The position numbers and the translations under genes were made by a program. This document shows, one piece after another, positions 22,161 through 34,900 of a stretch of 64,000 nt of DNA. The DNA lies in contig JAJOZX010005530.1 in assembly GCA_023014485.1 (NCBI GenBank), positions 186,001-250,000 on the forward strand, written 5' to 3'. This stretch comes from Bathynomus jamesi. Its lineage: Eukaryota; Arthropoda; Malacostraca; Isopoda; Cirolanidae. The stretch's first letter is position 1. Each line of letters opens with the position of its first letter. Below the pieces are notes generated by a model. That model worked only from the letters and a program-made list of their open reading frames with translations. It searched no databases and had not been told where the DNA came from.

Positions 22161-23436
22161 GACCTCTCAACACTTCATCAATGAAGCGTTGAAAAGTTTG
22201 GGCCACATTACGCAGTCCGTATGGCATTTTTGTCATTTCAAATAACCCAAAAGGGGTTGTTATAGCAGTTTTATGTATGTGTTCAGGGTGTACAGGAATT
22301 TGATGAAAGGCTCGCACCAAGTCAAGGCGTGAAAATACTGTGGTGCCATGGAGAGCAGAAGTAAAATCGTGGAAGTGAGGAAGGGGATAGCGATCTGGAA
22401 TCGTGTTGTCATTCAAAGCACGATAATCTCCACATGGACGCCAGTCTCCAGGTGTAGGTTTTGGGACCATGTGTAAAGCAGAGGCATACGGGCTACTTGA
22501 AGGCCGTATAATACCGAGTTCGAGCATGTGTTCAAACTCTCGTCTCACAATTGCAAGACGATCTGGAGCTAAGCGACGTGGGCGGGTGAAAACAGGTGAG
22601 CCTACCGTATCAATACGGTGGACAACAGAGTGTTTAATAGGGGTATCCTTAGAACAGGGTTGAGTAAGGGAAGAAAATTCATTTAGGAGCTGCTCTATAG
22701 CAGGTGAGCACTGTGGCAGAGAACTTGCCAATAATGATGAGGGGTATGCGGTAGGAGAACCAATTACTGAAAGATGTGTGGCATTATCAATTAATTGTGC
22801 TCTACGAACATCAACTAATAAATCATTTGCAGAAAGGAAATCAGAGCCTAACATTGGGGTATATACATCTGCGACAAGAAATATCCAGCGGAAAACACGT
22901 CTAAGTCCAAGAGAAACTGAAATAGAACGACGTCCATAAGTGTGAATAGATGAAGAATTAGCTGCACGTAAAATGAAAGGAGAAGGTCCGTTTGCACGGT
23001 CTGCGGCTGTTGCAGGAATAACACTGTATTGAGCTCCAGTGTCAATAAGGAATGCATAGCCTGAAAGTGGATCATGCAAGGTGAACGTTGGACCAGGTGG
23101 TGCAGTAGTTTGTGAATCATTAATTTTTTGTGGAGGAAGGTTAGTATTGCTGTGGGAAGGAGTTTGTGTTGTATTTGGAGAATTAGTTGGGGGTATTAAA
23201 TTAGCTGTGGTTGAATAAGTAGGTTGCGATTCTTTAACTTTACTTGCGTACGTATGTGTTGGTTTGACAGTGTTAAATGAGGTAGTTGAGTGTGTAGTAA
23301 TAGGTTGTTGATTATTTGTGGTAGAGCAACACTTAGTTAAAATTGAAGTAGGATTAGATGAGGTAGTGGTAGGGTTTGTTGAAATAAGGATAGGTTGAGA
23401 GGCTTGAGAGGCTGTAGTGTCAGACGCCTGTGACAC
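22090..23436 (-). pseudogene. Outer Gypsy protease and RT N-terminal half
   Basis: A 448-residue frame. The first 110 residues are Ser/Thr/Asn-rich. [17 protein letters not shown] near residue 130 is the aspartic protease site (DTGA). RT motifs follow: [55 protein letters not shown] and [20 protein letters not shown]. The frame shifts just before YVDD, so the polymerase is split at its active site. Confidence 0.9.
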
Positions 23437-23444
23437 TAGCCTGG

Positions 23445-23786
23445 TTAGTTTAAAGGAGGGTTAGGAGTCCATGGACAAGGTACGACACAGCGCGTTGCGC
23501 GGTCTTTAAACCTTTCATGATACCAGCAAGGAGGGGTATGAGCAGTAGACTGGGGTAAGGAAATAGGTTGAGAATGGGGCTGAGTAGTGGGGATTGAGGA
23601 TTGAGGATGAGGTAAGGCTAATAGATTCGGATTAGGAGCAACCAACTGACCTGTTTGCGGTGGCTGTGGTTGTAGTAGAATGAGGCGTTGTCCATCTTCA
23701 AGTTGGGAGGCTCTATTTGGACCAGAGGGTCGTCCTCGTCTTGAAGAACTTCTCCCTCGTTCCCTGTTGTTAGCTAGCTCTATTCG
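23445..23786 (-). pseudogene. Outer Gypsy gag, C-terminal part (left of the inner insertion)
   Basis: Continues gag after the inner element: RIELANNRERGRSSSRRGRP, a Pro/Gln-rich stretch, then CWYHERFKDRATRCVVPC, a Cys/His zinc-binding motif typical of arthropod Gypsy gag. Removing 23792-29517 and one GAGAG copy joins it in frame with DEFKAL at 29523. Confidence 0.83.
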
Positions 23787-23791
23787 GAGAG

Positions 23792-23924
23792 TAAATGAGA
23801 ACCAACTCTTTGTAATCATTTATTTATTTATATAAAGTCAAACAATGACAACGGTCTTCTGAAAAAGGAATAAGCATAATAAGTAATCACTTGAATAAAA
23901 CATAAACATAAACATTGTCCTCTA
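23792..23924 (-). repeat. Inner element 3' LTR (133 bp)
   Basis: Minus-strand ends are TAGAGGACAATG and GTTCTCATTTA. The termini are TA...TA rather than TG...CA, unless the true TG boundary has mutated. Same sequence as 29379-29517 apart from a small indel. Confidence 0.85.
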
Positions 23925-23940
23925 TCTCCTCCCAAGTCTT
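23925..23940 (-). promoter_or_regulatory. Inner element polypurine tract
   Basis: CTTGGGAGGAGA on the minus strand directly abuts the 3' LTR start TAGAGG. A second similar tract (CTTGGGGGAGAGATAG) lies near 24330-24352. Confidence 0.6.
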
Positions 23941-24700
23941 TGATACTAGATGTGATATGAGGTAATTGCAGTACAGTAGTGCGAAGACTTATATTGTTTT
24001 ATAAAGTGAATACAGTATAGTACTTTAATAGGAGAACATAGATACTAGTTTATTTAAGAGTAATATGAGAACATAAGGCTTTGCTATTACATCATGATGA
24101 ATACGATACTGTAGAAACTAAAATATAAATACTTATGGAATTATACAGTACATTATATCCAATCAAACATATTACAATACAATTAGAGAGTTCAGCGAGA
24201 GATTGAATCGTATATTAAAATAAAGGTTGTACAACGGTATTCCTGACAAAAGTAATAGTACAGTAATGAGGATACAGCTGTATTGGGATCACAATATAAA
24301 GTTCTTAGTAAGTAAAGTGTAAAGTGTCTATCTCTATCTCTCCCCCAAGTCTTTGAGCCAGTAGTTTTATAAAGAAGATTATTAAGGATAATATGGCAAA
24401 AAAAAAAATTTGTATGTTTACGGATAAAGACTAAACCTTATTTTGTCAGTGCCCTTAATTTAAAGTATACTTGATTGGTTACTCTTCTTGATTCATATGG
24501 TAGTCTTCATGCCAGGTAGGGGGGCGTCTGGTACGGTTGGAACGCCTTAGTGGAGTTGCAGTTTGGGTGCCGTACCCATTGGCCTAGGGGGTGCAGGTGG
24601 TAGTATGTCGATGGCGGCTTGACATGTCTTCTTGGGGGGGGGTGTGGTCTCTTCAGGGGTCGGGCGCCTGCGTTCAACGTGTGGGCTGGACCGTGTCGGA
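23941..24700 (-). other. Inner element 3' noncoding region
   Basis: Between the integrase end and the polypurine tract. It is AT-rich at 23941-24480, then GC-rich with integrase-tail codons at 24500-24700. No further domain recognised. Confidence 0.5.
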
Positions 24701-26063
24701 CTACGGGGTGAAGCGGGTGTCTTTGGTCTGGCGGGACCTGGCAGGTGTAGGTGGTGCAGCAGGTGGGCTGTTGGTGGGCACCGCTAGGAAGTTCTTCAAA
24801 TGTTGGTCTATGGTCATCTTTGGAGCAGGTGTGCTGAAGGGTTCATATTTTTTAAGGAATTTCCTGTTCCTTACAGTTACCCTCCCAGATCCATCGACCC
24901 TAACCACGTACTGGTCAAACTGCCTGACTTCGATGACCACACCTGTCTTGTCCCATTTACGGGCGTGTGGACCGACCTGGTTCTGGATGCGTATAAGGTC
25001 TCCGACTGCTAGTGGTGGGAGTCTCTTGGTGTGCTCTGACCAGCGTTCTGCTCCCCTCATGTGGCGGTTCCTCAGAGCTTCTTCTCGGGTGGCCAAGTTT
25101 TCACGCCACGTGTCGTGTGGTTTATATCGGCCGGGAAGGATTGGAATGAAGTCCCGGATAGGGCGGCCGAATACGTACACACATTGCTGGGGAGTGTTTT
25201 GTATCTCTATCCGGCGTGTTTCTGTATTGAAGCATGGCCCGTTGAAAGTTTTCGGTGTTGAGGTCGCCGTTTGGTCCAGTGTTGTCGGTTATTAGGCGTT
25301 TCGTTGTCTTGACACCAACTTCTGCCCGACAGTTGCTGTGAGGGAAAGCCACTGATGAGAGTCGGTGGTGTACGCCCCAGTTTTTGAGGAACTGCCGTGT
25401 GGCTGCTGCGGTAAATTCAGGGCCCCCATCGGAAGCCAGTTCGTCGGGGATGCCGAAGGTGACGAAGGTCCGTCGGAGGCAGGCGATGAGTCCAGCAGCA
25501 CCATCTGATGACCTCTCTACTATTGGCCAGTTAGAGTATCTGTCCACCACGACCAGGTAGTTTACTCCTTTGTAGTGGAAGTAGTCCGCGCAGACGCACT
25601 GGAAGGGGTATTCTGGTGATGTTGGTGGAGTGGGTGGAGCGCTGGGCTGGGTTGGTGCCATGCGGTTGCAGTGGTTGCAGCTAGCCCGTAGTGCTGTGAT
25701 GGCTGGTGTGATGCCAGGCCAGAAAATGGAGTCTTCTGCTCTGGAGATCATGGATGAAGTACCTTGATGAGCTGAGTGGAGTGAAGCCAGTACTTCTTGC
25801 CTGAGGGCCGGCGGGATAACCGTGCGGTTCCTGTACATTACCACGCCGTCAACAGTGCGGAGGTCGTCGCGAAACTGGTGATATTCCCGCAGCTGTGCAG
25901 GGAGTGCATGGCGGGATTCAGGCATGCCGGACTCTATGACATTGGCTAAACTATTCATGACTTCATCGCTGGTCGTGGCGGTGCGTACTCGATCCCATGT
26001 CACTGATGCCAGGCTCAGCGAGTTGAGTGTTGATGCGGCTGCAGAAATGACGCAGGCTTCCAT
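24701..26063 (-). pseudogene. Inner element integrase (one frameshift)
   Basis: 25122-26063 is open for 313 residues. It has the HHCC zinc module ([28 protein letters not shown]) and the catalytic core: [20 protein letters not shown] (Asp), [15 protein letters not shown] (Asp) and [15 protein letters not shown] (Glu). 24701-25180 in the next frame carries the C-terminus: [19 protein letters not shown], a KWDKTGVVIEV SH3-like strand and FLKKYEP. The two overlap around 25122-25180, implying one frameshift. GC content is well above the surroundings, as in the rest of this element. Confidence 0.88.
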
Positions 26064-26067
26064 GCCA

Positions 26068-27828
26068 TTACCATCTGTCAGTGATGTCCGTATGCCGGCT
26101 AGGAAGGTGGGGGGGGGGAAAGAACGCCGTTCCCTCGCATGGTTGATGGATGGCTGCTACGTCATCGGGGAGTGTCAGTGGTATGGGGTCGCCAGTGGGG
26201 TATCGTGACACCCCGTCAGCAGCTTTGTGTTTCGCGCCTGGTACGTGGATCATCCGGAAGCGGTACCTGAGGGTTTTTTCCTTCAAGTTTCTGAGGCGTG
26301 TATTAGATATGTCCTCTAGGGATCTGTCACCAAACACTTTGAGGAGAGGTTTGTGGTCCACTGCAATTATTAGGTCTTCGCATCCCAGCACGAAGTACCT
26401 CGCCTTGTCAAGGGCATCGGCGACAGCAAGTGCTTCTCCTTCTACTGGTGCATAGCGGGACTCAGCTGAGGTAGTGAATCTACTGCCGACCAATGTGACA
26501 CGCCATCCAGTATGGCAGCAGAAGGGTTCGACTCGTGTACAGGTGCAGTGTTTCTGAAGTAGCCAGTAGCCGATGCCTGTTTTCGACCAGTCTGTGGCGA
26601 GGCATGTGGGCTTGGTTTTGTCAAAAATTTTAACGCCCTCCTCTATTTCTGTGATGATGACATCCTTTGATTCTTCGAAGATGGTTTCCAATTCGTCATC
26701 CCACTTGAAAGGTGTTCCTGGCTTCAGAAGTAGGCGGAACGGCTGCATCCTCTTGGCCATGCTGAAGGCATACGACACCTGGTTGATGAGCCCGAACCAT
26801 GATCGAACGTCGGTGATGTTCTTTGGAGATGGAAACTCTAGGATTGCTTTGAGGTATTTTTTACAGGGTCGGACACTGTCAGATGTGATCTCGAAGCCTG
26901 CAAATTCAACCTTGTCCTGACAGAACACAAACTTGTCGGGGTTCAGTGTGATTCCGTGTCTGCCGCAGGTGTCAAGCCACTGGGTGGCCTGGAAGAAGCT
27001 CTCCTCCACTGTGTCTGACCAGAGCAAGACGTCGTCAATGCACTTTGTATTGTTAGGGATGCTCGATACAATTTCGTCGTACCTTCTTGTGTAACCGTCA
27101 CCAGATGCAATGTAACCCTGGGGAGCGGTTTTGTAACGGTAGCGACCCCAGGGCGTTATGAAGGTGGTCAAGTGGCGGTCTTCTTCACAGATTGGTACGC
27201 TGTGATATCCATTCCATGCATCAAACACTGTTTTCTTTTTGCCTTGCGGTACTGATCTGGCCTGGTGGAATGGCGATTGAGTGTGGTGTGTTTCGCGGGT
27301 GGCGTGAGCGTTGAGGGGTTGAAAGTCAACGGTACGCCTTGGTTTTCCGTTCTTTTTGGCGCACACCACCATTCTGTGACACCAGGTTACGGGCTCACCA
27401 ACGGGTACTGGTTCAAGGACACCCAGTCTGACATCTTGGTCGAGGCCAGCCTTCACGTCCTCCTGCCAGTGGATTGGTACTGGGACGGGGGTGTGATGTG
27501 CGACTGGTTTGGCATTGGGGTCCACCATCAATTTCATTGGGGGGCCGTCCATCATGGGCAGCGCTTGGTGGTCACAAGTGTTGAAGGTGCTTGATTTGTA
27601 ATAGTCCAGCAGGTATTCCTTGAGCTTTTGCTGGTTCGCCGCAACAGCGGGTAGCGGTAGCTCGATTGGAGGTGATGGAGGATGTTGGCGTCTTGGACAG
27701 TCACAGTTAGTTACAAGTCCGCTGTCACTGTGTGGCGTGCTGGCACTGTTGTTACAGTATTGTGCTGGATCCAGTTGGACTTCCCCCACTGTAGGAATCT
27801 TCCCGAGATAATGCCGAGTGAAACGCAT
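26068..27828 (-). CDS. Inner element reverse transcriptase plus RNase H, 586 residues open
   Basis: RT motifs in order: [20 protein letters not shown] (about residue 128), [40 protein letters not shown] and [14 protein letters not shown] near residue 250. Here the YxDD box is C-I-D-D, which I recall as usual for this Gypsy subgroup. [18 protein letters not shown] follows. RNase [50 protein letters not shown] and [15 protein letters not shown]. The whole module is uninterrupted. It probably needs readthrough or shifting from the protease frame that overlaps its start. Confidence 0.9.
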   Translation of the reverse strand: MRFTRHYLGKIPTVGEVQLDPAQYCNNSASTPHSDSGLVTNCDCPRRQHPPSPPIELPLPAVAANQQKLKEYLLDYYKSSTFNTCDHQALPMMDGPPMKLMVDPNAKPVAHHTPVPVPIHWQEDVKAGLDQDVRLGVLEPVPVGEPVTWCHRMVVCAKKNGKPRRTVDFQPLNAHATRETHHTQSPFHQARSVPQGKKKTVFDAWNGYHSVPICEEDRHLTTFITPWGRYRYKTAPQGYIASGDGYTRRYDEIVSSIPNNTKCIDDVLLWSDTVEESFFQATQWLDTCGRHGITLNPDKFVFCQDKVEFAGFEITSDSVRPCKKYLKAILEFPSPKNITDVRSWFGLINQVSYAFSMAKRMQPFRLLLKPGTPFKWDDELETIFEESKDVIITEIEEGVKIFDKTKPTCLATDWSKTGIGYWLLQKHCTCTRVEPFCCHTGWRVTLVGSRFTTSAESRYAPVEGEALAVADALDKARYFVLGCEDLIIAVDHKPLLKVFGDRSLEDISNTRLRNLKEKTLRYRFRMIHVPGAKHKAADGVSRYPTGDPIPLTLPDDVAAIHQPCEGTAFFPPPHLPSRHTDITDRW

Positions 27829-28199
27829 GCCTCTCTGCTGATGAAGAACTTGTCAGAAGAATCTGTCACATATGTTACCTGTCTCGTTTCTACTTGTTGG
27901 CCCTGTTCATCCTTGCCAGTGAGGCGAAGTATGGCTGCGCCAAGGATTTTGATGCCCTTGTTGTTGGCGGCGTGCATCTTCATGGTCACAGGGATGAGGT
28001 CAGACTGGAGAAGCCCGAGGCGGTGGATAACCTTGATACCGGTGAGGCAGCTCTGACAGCCTGTGTCTGCCATGGCAGGCAGTACCACGGTTTTTGGGTG
28101 GGCATTGAGGGTTGCCCCAAGCGCCTCGTAGTCTTCGGGGAGAGTCCTGACTGTCAGGTTGATGTGTGGCTGTGGTTGTGAGTTCTCCTTGATCCACAT
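27711..28199 (-). CDS. Inner element aspartic protease domain
   Basis: VVLPAMADTGCQSCLTG has the DTG active site with the hydrophobic approach typical of retropepsins; LGAAILRLTGKD is the flap and second-strand region. It overlaps the gag end (28154-28199) and the RT start (27711-27828) in different frames, so expression would need frameshifts or mutations here. Confidence 0.82.
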   Translation of the reverse strand: MWIKENSQPQPHINLTVRTLPEDYEALGATLNAHPKTVVLPAMADTGCQSCLTGIKVIHRLGLLQSDLIPVTMKMHAANNKGIKILGAAILRLTGKDEQGQQVETRQVTYVTDSSDKFFISREACVSLGIISGRFLQWGKSNWIQHNTVTTVPARHTVTADL

Positions 28200-29248
28200 G
28201 TCCGATAGTTCATTGTAAATGTGATGGTCGAGGGCGATTGCTCTTTTCTTATGTGGCTCGGAAGTGTTGCTTGTGGCGCAGAGAAGATCAAATACCGCAC
28301 CTTCGCACTCATCAGCTTTATTAGGAGTGGCTGAAAGGCTCTTGTCCTTGTCTTTGCTCCTGCATACGGATTCCCAATGGCTGTCGCGCTTGCAAATTTT
28401 GCATTTGTGGTTGTACGCAGGGCAATCCTTCTTGCGTATGTGGACTGGGGCTCTTCTGCCGTGTCCTTTTTTACCACAATATGAACAGGGGCATTTTTGT
28501 CTTGTGGGGGTATTTGCTTACTTCTCCTGTATGTGCTGCCTGCGGCCTCCACGGCATGGGAGTCCAGCAGTCGTGATGCTGAGCGCTTGCCTGCTTCCTT
28601 CGCCTCGACAAACTGAAAGACGTCTTCCAGGGTCATCTCCTGGTTACTGTTGCCGAGGAGTTCCAGTTGTATTTCCGGGTCAGCAATTCCGCGGGTAAGG
28701 ACGTCGCGAAGGATGGGGTCAGTGTAATTTACGTTGTTGTTGCAGCTTGGGCATTCAACAAGAAATTTGCAGACTCCGGCCTGACCACGAAGACGGGCTC
28801 CAAAACTGCGCACAGTTTCGTCGCGGTCTTGTCGCATATTGTGTAGGGTAACCCTGGCTACCATGGTGTTCTCCTCTCGGACAGCTAGTTTCTTGATTGC
28901 AGCAAGGACTTCATCTTCGGTTTTGTTTGTTAGGCTTCCACCTGCGGATCTTGTCAAATCTTTGCGGAGTGAATCGTCGCAGCATTCAAGTAGTTGTACC
29001 ACTTTGTCCCTACCAGTGATTTTTGTAGCTTCCGCATAATCTGTCCAACGCGACGTAAAATATGCCCAGTCTTCACTGGTACCTGCAGCCGAAATGGTTG
29101 GCCGTCTTACTTTCTCAACCTTTGCAGAGACTGTCGGGCTTGGGACATGGGTCGTGCAGTGGGCTGTTATAAGTGCGGCTACAATGGCTGGGTCCAGGTC
29201 TGCTGTGACATAGGTACAACCTGTGATAGGACATTCTACGGCAGGCAT
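28154..29248 (-). pseudogene. Inner element gag, frameshifted at the zinc knuckle
   Basis: 364-residue frame starting MPAVECPITGCTYVTADLDP, a CPxxxC start, with capsid-like WAYFTSRWTDYAEATKIT, CCDDSLRKDLTRSAGGS and VRSFGARLRGQAGVCKFL. The zinc-binding part is seen only in the next frame around 28380-28495 (CPCSYCGKKGHGRR and CKICKRDSHW), so the frame has slipped near 28500. Role: particle formation and RNA binding. Confidence 0.83.
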
Positions 29249-29378
29249 TGTGGATAGCGTTTGTTGAAGTTGCTTAATTAGGTTGGGGTGGTTGACAGTT
29301 GCTTGAATTTACCACGTATGTAGACTTATTTTATTATTTATTTAATTAATCAGTCATTTGTACCTAAGACCGTTGTCA

Positions 29379-29517
29379 TAAATGAGAACCAACTCTTTGT
29401 AATCATTTATTTATTTATATAAAGTCAAACAATGACAACGGTCTTCTGAAAAAGGAATAAGCATAATAAGTAATCACTTGAATAAAACATAAACATAAAC
29501 ATAATCATTGTCCTCTA
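29379..29517 (-). repeat. Inner element 5' LTR (139 bp)
   Basis: Direct copy of 23792-23924 with an extra TAATCA. The sequence after it on the minus strand is TGACAACGGTCTTAGG, complementary in part to CAGAAGACCGTTGTCA inside the LTR, so a hairpin spans the LTR-leader junction. No standard tRNA primer site recognised. Confidence 0.85.
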
Positions 29518-29522
29518 GAGAG

Positions 29523-30240
29523 CTTTAAATTCATCTTTCATTGTTTGTAGAATTTCTTTTGATAGTTGAATACTTTGTGCGGCCAGACTCTGAGTGTCGT
29601 CCTGCGTGGCACAGATTTGGGGGTGATGGGCGTGATTATCTACTTGGCCGAAGTGGATTTCAATCATCATCTTATCAGCTGTTTTGGCTATAGTGAGAAG
29701 GTCTGTATCATCTGGCATACAACGGAGCATTGGTCGTAGGGCAGTGGGGAGACCATTGAGGAAGCGGCGTCGCATTAAGGGTGAGTTTTTATCTTCTCCG
29801 TTGGTTTGTCCAGCCAGGTCTTGCAGATGCCTCAGGAAGGCTGTTGGTGTTTGATCCCCAAGAACTTGGTCCTTGAGTAGAGCATTGAGTCGCTCTTCTT
29901 CTGATTAGCCGAGCCTCCTGACTAATTCGCTGAGGAGGCTCTCAAAAGCTTGGTCAGACGGAGGCAATAGAGCCACATCCTGCACTACTTTGTATACTAG
30001 TGCAGGCAGGAGGTTCTTTGTGATGAGGAACTTGGTTCGTGGGTCCGTAATTCCTTTTATCGTGAAATAATCCCGCAGTTGATTCACAAAGATTCCAGGC
30101 TCTTCAGCGATGAATTGTGGAGTGATAGGCTGATACATTGTTAGGAGGTCTGTTATAGGTGGTGAATTTGGAGTACCACCGTTGGATGATCCTGGGTTGT
30201 TGTGGTTCATTGTGGCTATTATATTGTTACAAGGTACCAA
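29523..30240 (-). pseudogene. Outer Gypsy gag, N-terminal part (right of the inner insertion)
   Basis: 30240-29905 begins with MNHNNPGSSNGGTPNSPP about ten codons in, then ITPQFIAEEPGIFVNQLRDY and a capsid-like FESLLSELVRRLG. One in-frame TAA near 29905 interrupts it; the same frame continues SEEERLNALL and MRRRFLNGLPTALRPMLRCM to DEFKAL at 29523, where the inner element entered. A single premature stop plus the insertion disable it. Confidence 0.83.
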
Positions 30241-30644
30241 AAAAAATTAAAATGTGTCAAAAATTGACGTTTCAATAAATATTGTTGAATGCAAATAATG
30301 GCTTCAGGTAAGCTTGGTTGAGTATGAGACAACTGGAGTTATGAGTGCCAGTTACAAAAAGTTGCGTAAAAATATTTTTTTTAGGATGTAGCCCAATATT
30401 AGCAGAAAAATAGTCTGCGTATAGGCTATTTGCAAAATATAAGTAAATTTGCACAAAAAACTAGAAAATGCTGATTTTATAAAAAGGCAAAATAAAAGGA
30501 ATATATTTGCAATAGAATACACTTCCAGTACAGGTGAGTACTTAGTACTCGTGAATTTAACAAAATTATAGATGCAGACTGAATATGTTGACAAAAATTA
30601 ATTTTTAGAATTTTTTTGCATAAATTACGGCGTTTGGTCACTCC
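30241..30644 (-). other. Outer element leader region
   Basis: AT-rich leader between the gag start and the primer-binding-like site. The small frames on either strand look random. Confidence 0.4.
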
Positions 30645-30659
30645 AGGAGTGTCACCAAT
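30645..30659 (-). promoter_or_regulatory. Primer-binding-like site of the outer element
   Basis: On the minus strand ...CCTTACA is followed by ATTGGTGACACTCC. A TGG start a few bases after the LTR end is the expected tRNA primer site, and TTGGTGAC-type sites are familiar from arthropod Gypsy elements. The matching tRNA is not identified. Confidence 0.5.
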
Positions 30660-31034
30660 TGTAAGGGTCCTATTTATTATTTCAGACCTTTACGTAAATA
30701 ATTAATTATCAGGGTCACCAGCGCCCAAATACTAGATTGACATCCAGCGCCCAAATACTAGATTGGCATCCAGCACTGCGGCGCAAAATTAATTTTAATA
30801 AAAGAAGGGAAGGACTGATTATGAAATCAACATGAATTTTGTATTTTATTGACAACAATTAATAAACTATATGCAACAATTATTTATGAATGCAAGGGGG
30901 ATTTTTACCTGTACCAACTTTGATTGACATATAAATGCGAAATTAAATAATGGCACCGTTTAGCTAATATATAACAGTCTGCAACTAATACTGATACTAA
31001 TAATAATAATAAATGTGTAAATAATAATAATAAT

Positions 31035-31958
31035 CAGAGATGGGAAATCGGATCGGATTCGAATCGATAATCGGAATTAATCGATATTTTTTGAGAAATC
31101 TGAATCGAAAAAAAATTCGAATCGAAAAACGGGCGCGGATCTGAATCGAAATTTTGATCCGAATCGAAAAGAAACGATGAATCCGAATTCAAATCGATAA
31201 AAAATATGGATCCGGATTTTAAAAATTTGGTTATAACTTATAAATAACTTATAAGGCTTATTAACGTTTCCGGTTTCACCACAGGTAAAGACTGACCTTT
31301 CCGAGAATCTGTTTGCTCGGACAAAAATCATACTAATCCTATACTCCATCCATTAAGGTGCTAATCCTAATCCTTAAATTTTGGTATTGTCCGAGAGTGA
31401 CAATTTCACACGCTCCTCAAAGAAATAACCTTTTGCCTTCGAACATTGAAAATATCTTAGTTGTCAGGGCTAATTTTAATTTGTAAATTTGTATCTATAC
31501 AGTGGATATATTTCTTAAAGTATTATTATCATATTTTAATTTTTATGTATGCTATAATTAATATTTCTTGTATATATGAGCCTTAATTGTTTAATAAATT
31601 AGCTTATATGAATGATTTTTTTTTTTTGCACCTTATTAAGAGTAAATCTAAAGTTATTACTTAGATCGTTAATAGACTGAGAATTCTGTATTATTTATTA
31701 AAAATGAAACTTATTAATAATAGCCACCCCTTGACTAAAACAACGATGATAAGTATAATTTTATTAAATGAACTCATAAAAATCAAGAAAAATTAGGCCT
31801 GGATCCGAATCGGATCGAAATCGAAAAAGAAATAATCCGAATCGGAAAAAAATTCGAATCGATAAAAACCGAAAAACTTGAATCCGAATTTCAATCTATA
31901 TTTCTAATTGCGTGAAAATCGGATTCGAATCGAAAAAGATTTCGATTTCCCATCCCTG
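31035..31958. mobile_element. hAT-type MITE, 924 bp
   Basis: Terminal inverted repeats CAGAGATGGGAAATCGG and CAGGGATGGGAAATCG (complement of the right end) fit the hAT YARNG rule. The flanks are ATAATAAT and AAAATAAT, a 7-of-8 duplication in low-complexity DNA. The interior is dominated by ATCGAATCGAAAAA-like subterminal repeats. It is absent from the other arm of the palindrome, so it inserted after the palindrome formed. Confidence 0.8.
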
Positions 31959-31984
31959 AAAATAATATACAAATAATAATGTCT

Positions 31985-34900
31985 AAATAATAGTATGTAA
32001 ATAATATTGGTAGATAACTAATATTAATATGTAACTAATACAAATATGCAACTAATAATAATAAACAACTAATAGAACTAATATTAATATACAAATAATA
32101 ATAAACAACTAATAGAACTAATATTAATGTAACGAATAATAATAAACAACTAATAGAACTAATATTAATATGTAACGAATAATAAAAAACAACTAATAGA
32201 ACTAATATTAATATGTAACGAATAATAATAAACAACTAATAGAACTAATATTAATATGTAACGAATAATAATAAACAACTAATAGAACTAATATTAATAT
32301 GTAACGAATAATAATAAACAACTAATAGAACTAATATTAATATGTAACGAATAATAATAAACAACTAATAGAACTAATATTAATATGTAACGAATAATAA
32401 TAAACAACTAATAGAACTAATATTAATATGTAACGAATAATAATAAACAACTAATAGAACTAATATTAATATGTAACGAATAATAATAAACAACTAATAG
32501 AACTAATATTAATATGTAACGAATAATAATAAACAACTAATAGAACTAATATTAATATGTAACGAATAATAATAAACAACTAATAGAACTAATATTAATA
32601 TTTAACGAATAATAATAAACAACTAATAGAACTAATATTAATATGTAACGAATAATAATAAACAACTAATAGAACTAATATTAATATGTAACGAATAATA
32701 ATAAACAACTAATAGAACTAATATTAATATGTAACGAATAATAATAAACAACTAATAGAACTAATATTAATATGTAACGAATAATAATAAACAACTAATA
32801 GAACTAATATTAATATGTAACGAATAATAATAAACAACTAATAGAACTAATATTAATATGTAACGAATAATAATAAACAACTAATAGAACTAATATTAAT
32901 AGACAAATAATAATAAACAACTAATAGAACTAATATTAATAGACAAATAATAATAAACAACTAATAGAACTAATATTAATAGACAATAATAAACAACTAA
33001 TAGAACTAATATTAATAGACAAATAATAATAAACAACTAATAGAACTAATATTAATAAACAAATAATAATAAACAACTAATAGAACTAATATTAATAGAC
33101 AAATAATAATAAACAACTAATAGAACTAATATTAATATACAAATAATAATAAACAACTAATAGAACTAATATTAATATGTAACGAATAATAAACAACTAA
33201 TAGAACTAATATTAATATGTAACGAATAATAAACAACTAATAGAACTAATATTAATATGTAACGAATAATAATAAACAACTAATATAACTAATATTAATA
33301 GACAAATAATAATAAACAACTAATAGAACTAATATTAATATACAAATAATAATAAACAACTAATAGAACTAATCTTAATATACAAATAATAATAAGCAAC
33401 TAATAGAACTAATATTAATATGTAACGAATAATAAACAACTAATAGAACTAATATTAATATGTAACGAATAATAATAAACAACTAATAGAACTAATATTA
33501 ATATGTAACGAATAATAATAAACAACTAATAGAACTAATATTAATATGTAACGAATAATAATAAACAACTAATAGAACTAATATTAATATGTAACGAATA
33601 ATAATAAACAACTAATAGAACTAATATTAATATGTAACGAATAATAATAAACAACTAATAGAACTAATATTAATATGTAACGAATAATAATAAACAACTA
33701 ATAGAACTAATATTAATATGTAACGAATAATAATAAACAACTAATAGAACTAATATTAATATGTAACGAATAATAATAAACAACTAATAGAACTAATATT
33801 AATATGTAACGAATAATAATAAACAACTAATAGAACTAATATTAATATGTAACGAATAATAATAAACAACTAATAGAACTAATATTAATATGTAACGAAT
33901 AATAATAAACAACTAATAGAACTAATATTAATATGTAACGAATAATAATAAACAACTAATGGAACTAATATTAATATGTAACGAATAATAATAAACAACT
34001 AATAGAACTAATATTAATATGTAACGAATAATAATAAACAACTAATAGAACTAATATTAATAGACAAATAATAATAAACAACTAATAGAACTAATATTAA
34101 TAGACAAATAATAATAAACAACTAATAGAACTAATATTAATAGACAATAATAAACAACTAATAGAACTAATATTAATAGACAAATAATAATAAACAACTA
34201 ATAGAACTAATATTAATAGACAAATAATAATAAACAACTAATAGAACTAATATTAATATACAAATAATAATAAACAACTAATAGAACTAATATTAATATG
34301 TAACGAATAATAAACAACTAATAGAACTAATATTAATATGTAACGAATAATAAACAACTAATAGAACTAATATTAATATGTAACGAATAATAATAAACAA
34401 CTAATAGAACTAATATTAATAGACAAATAATAATAAACAACTAATAGAACTAATATTAATATACAAATAATAATAAACAACTAATAGAACTAATATTAAT
34501 ATACAAATAATAATAAGCAACTAATAGAACTAATATTAATATGTAACGAATAATAAACAACTAATAGAACTAATATTAATATGTAACGAATAATAATAAA
34601 CAACTAATAGAACTAATATTAATATGTAACGAATAATAATAAACAACTAATAGAACTAATATTAATATGTAACGAATAATAATAAACAACTAATAGAACT
34701 AATATTAATATGTAACGAATAATAATAAACAACTAATAGAACTAATATTAATATGTAACGAATAATAATAAACAACTAATAGAACTAATATTAATATGTA
34801 ACGAATAATAATAAACAACTAATAGAACTAATATGAATATGTAATGAATAATAATAAACAACTAATAGAACTAATATTAATATGTAACGAATAATAATAA

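Larger units (their letters stand above)
23792..29517 (-). mobile_element. Inner Ty3/Gypsy-like LTR retrotransposon inside the outer gag
   Basis: A complete insertion with 5-bp duplication GAGAG at 23787-23791 and 29518-29522. Short LTRs lie at 23792-23924 and 29379-29517, differing mainly by a 6-bp indel (TAATCA near 29501). Internal order on the minus strand is gag 29248-28154, protease 28199-27711, RT-RNase H 27828-26068, integrase 26063-24701, about 750 bp of 3' noncoding sequence, then a polypurine tract. The large open domains and near-identical LTRs show it is younger than its host element. Confidence 0.9.

Noticed and set aside
24591..25295. Long plus-strand frame opposite the inner integrase (also 27265-27594, 27682-28056, 28264-28698)
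   Set aside because: Antisense shadows of the GC-rich minus-strand pol and gag genes, with no recognisable domain.
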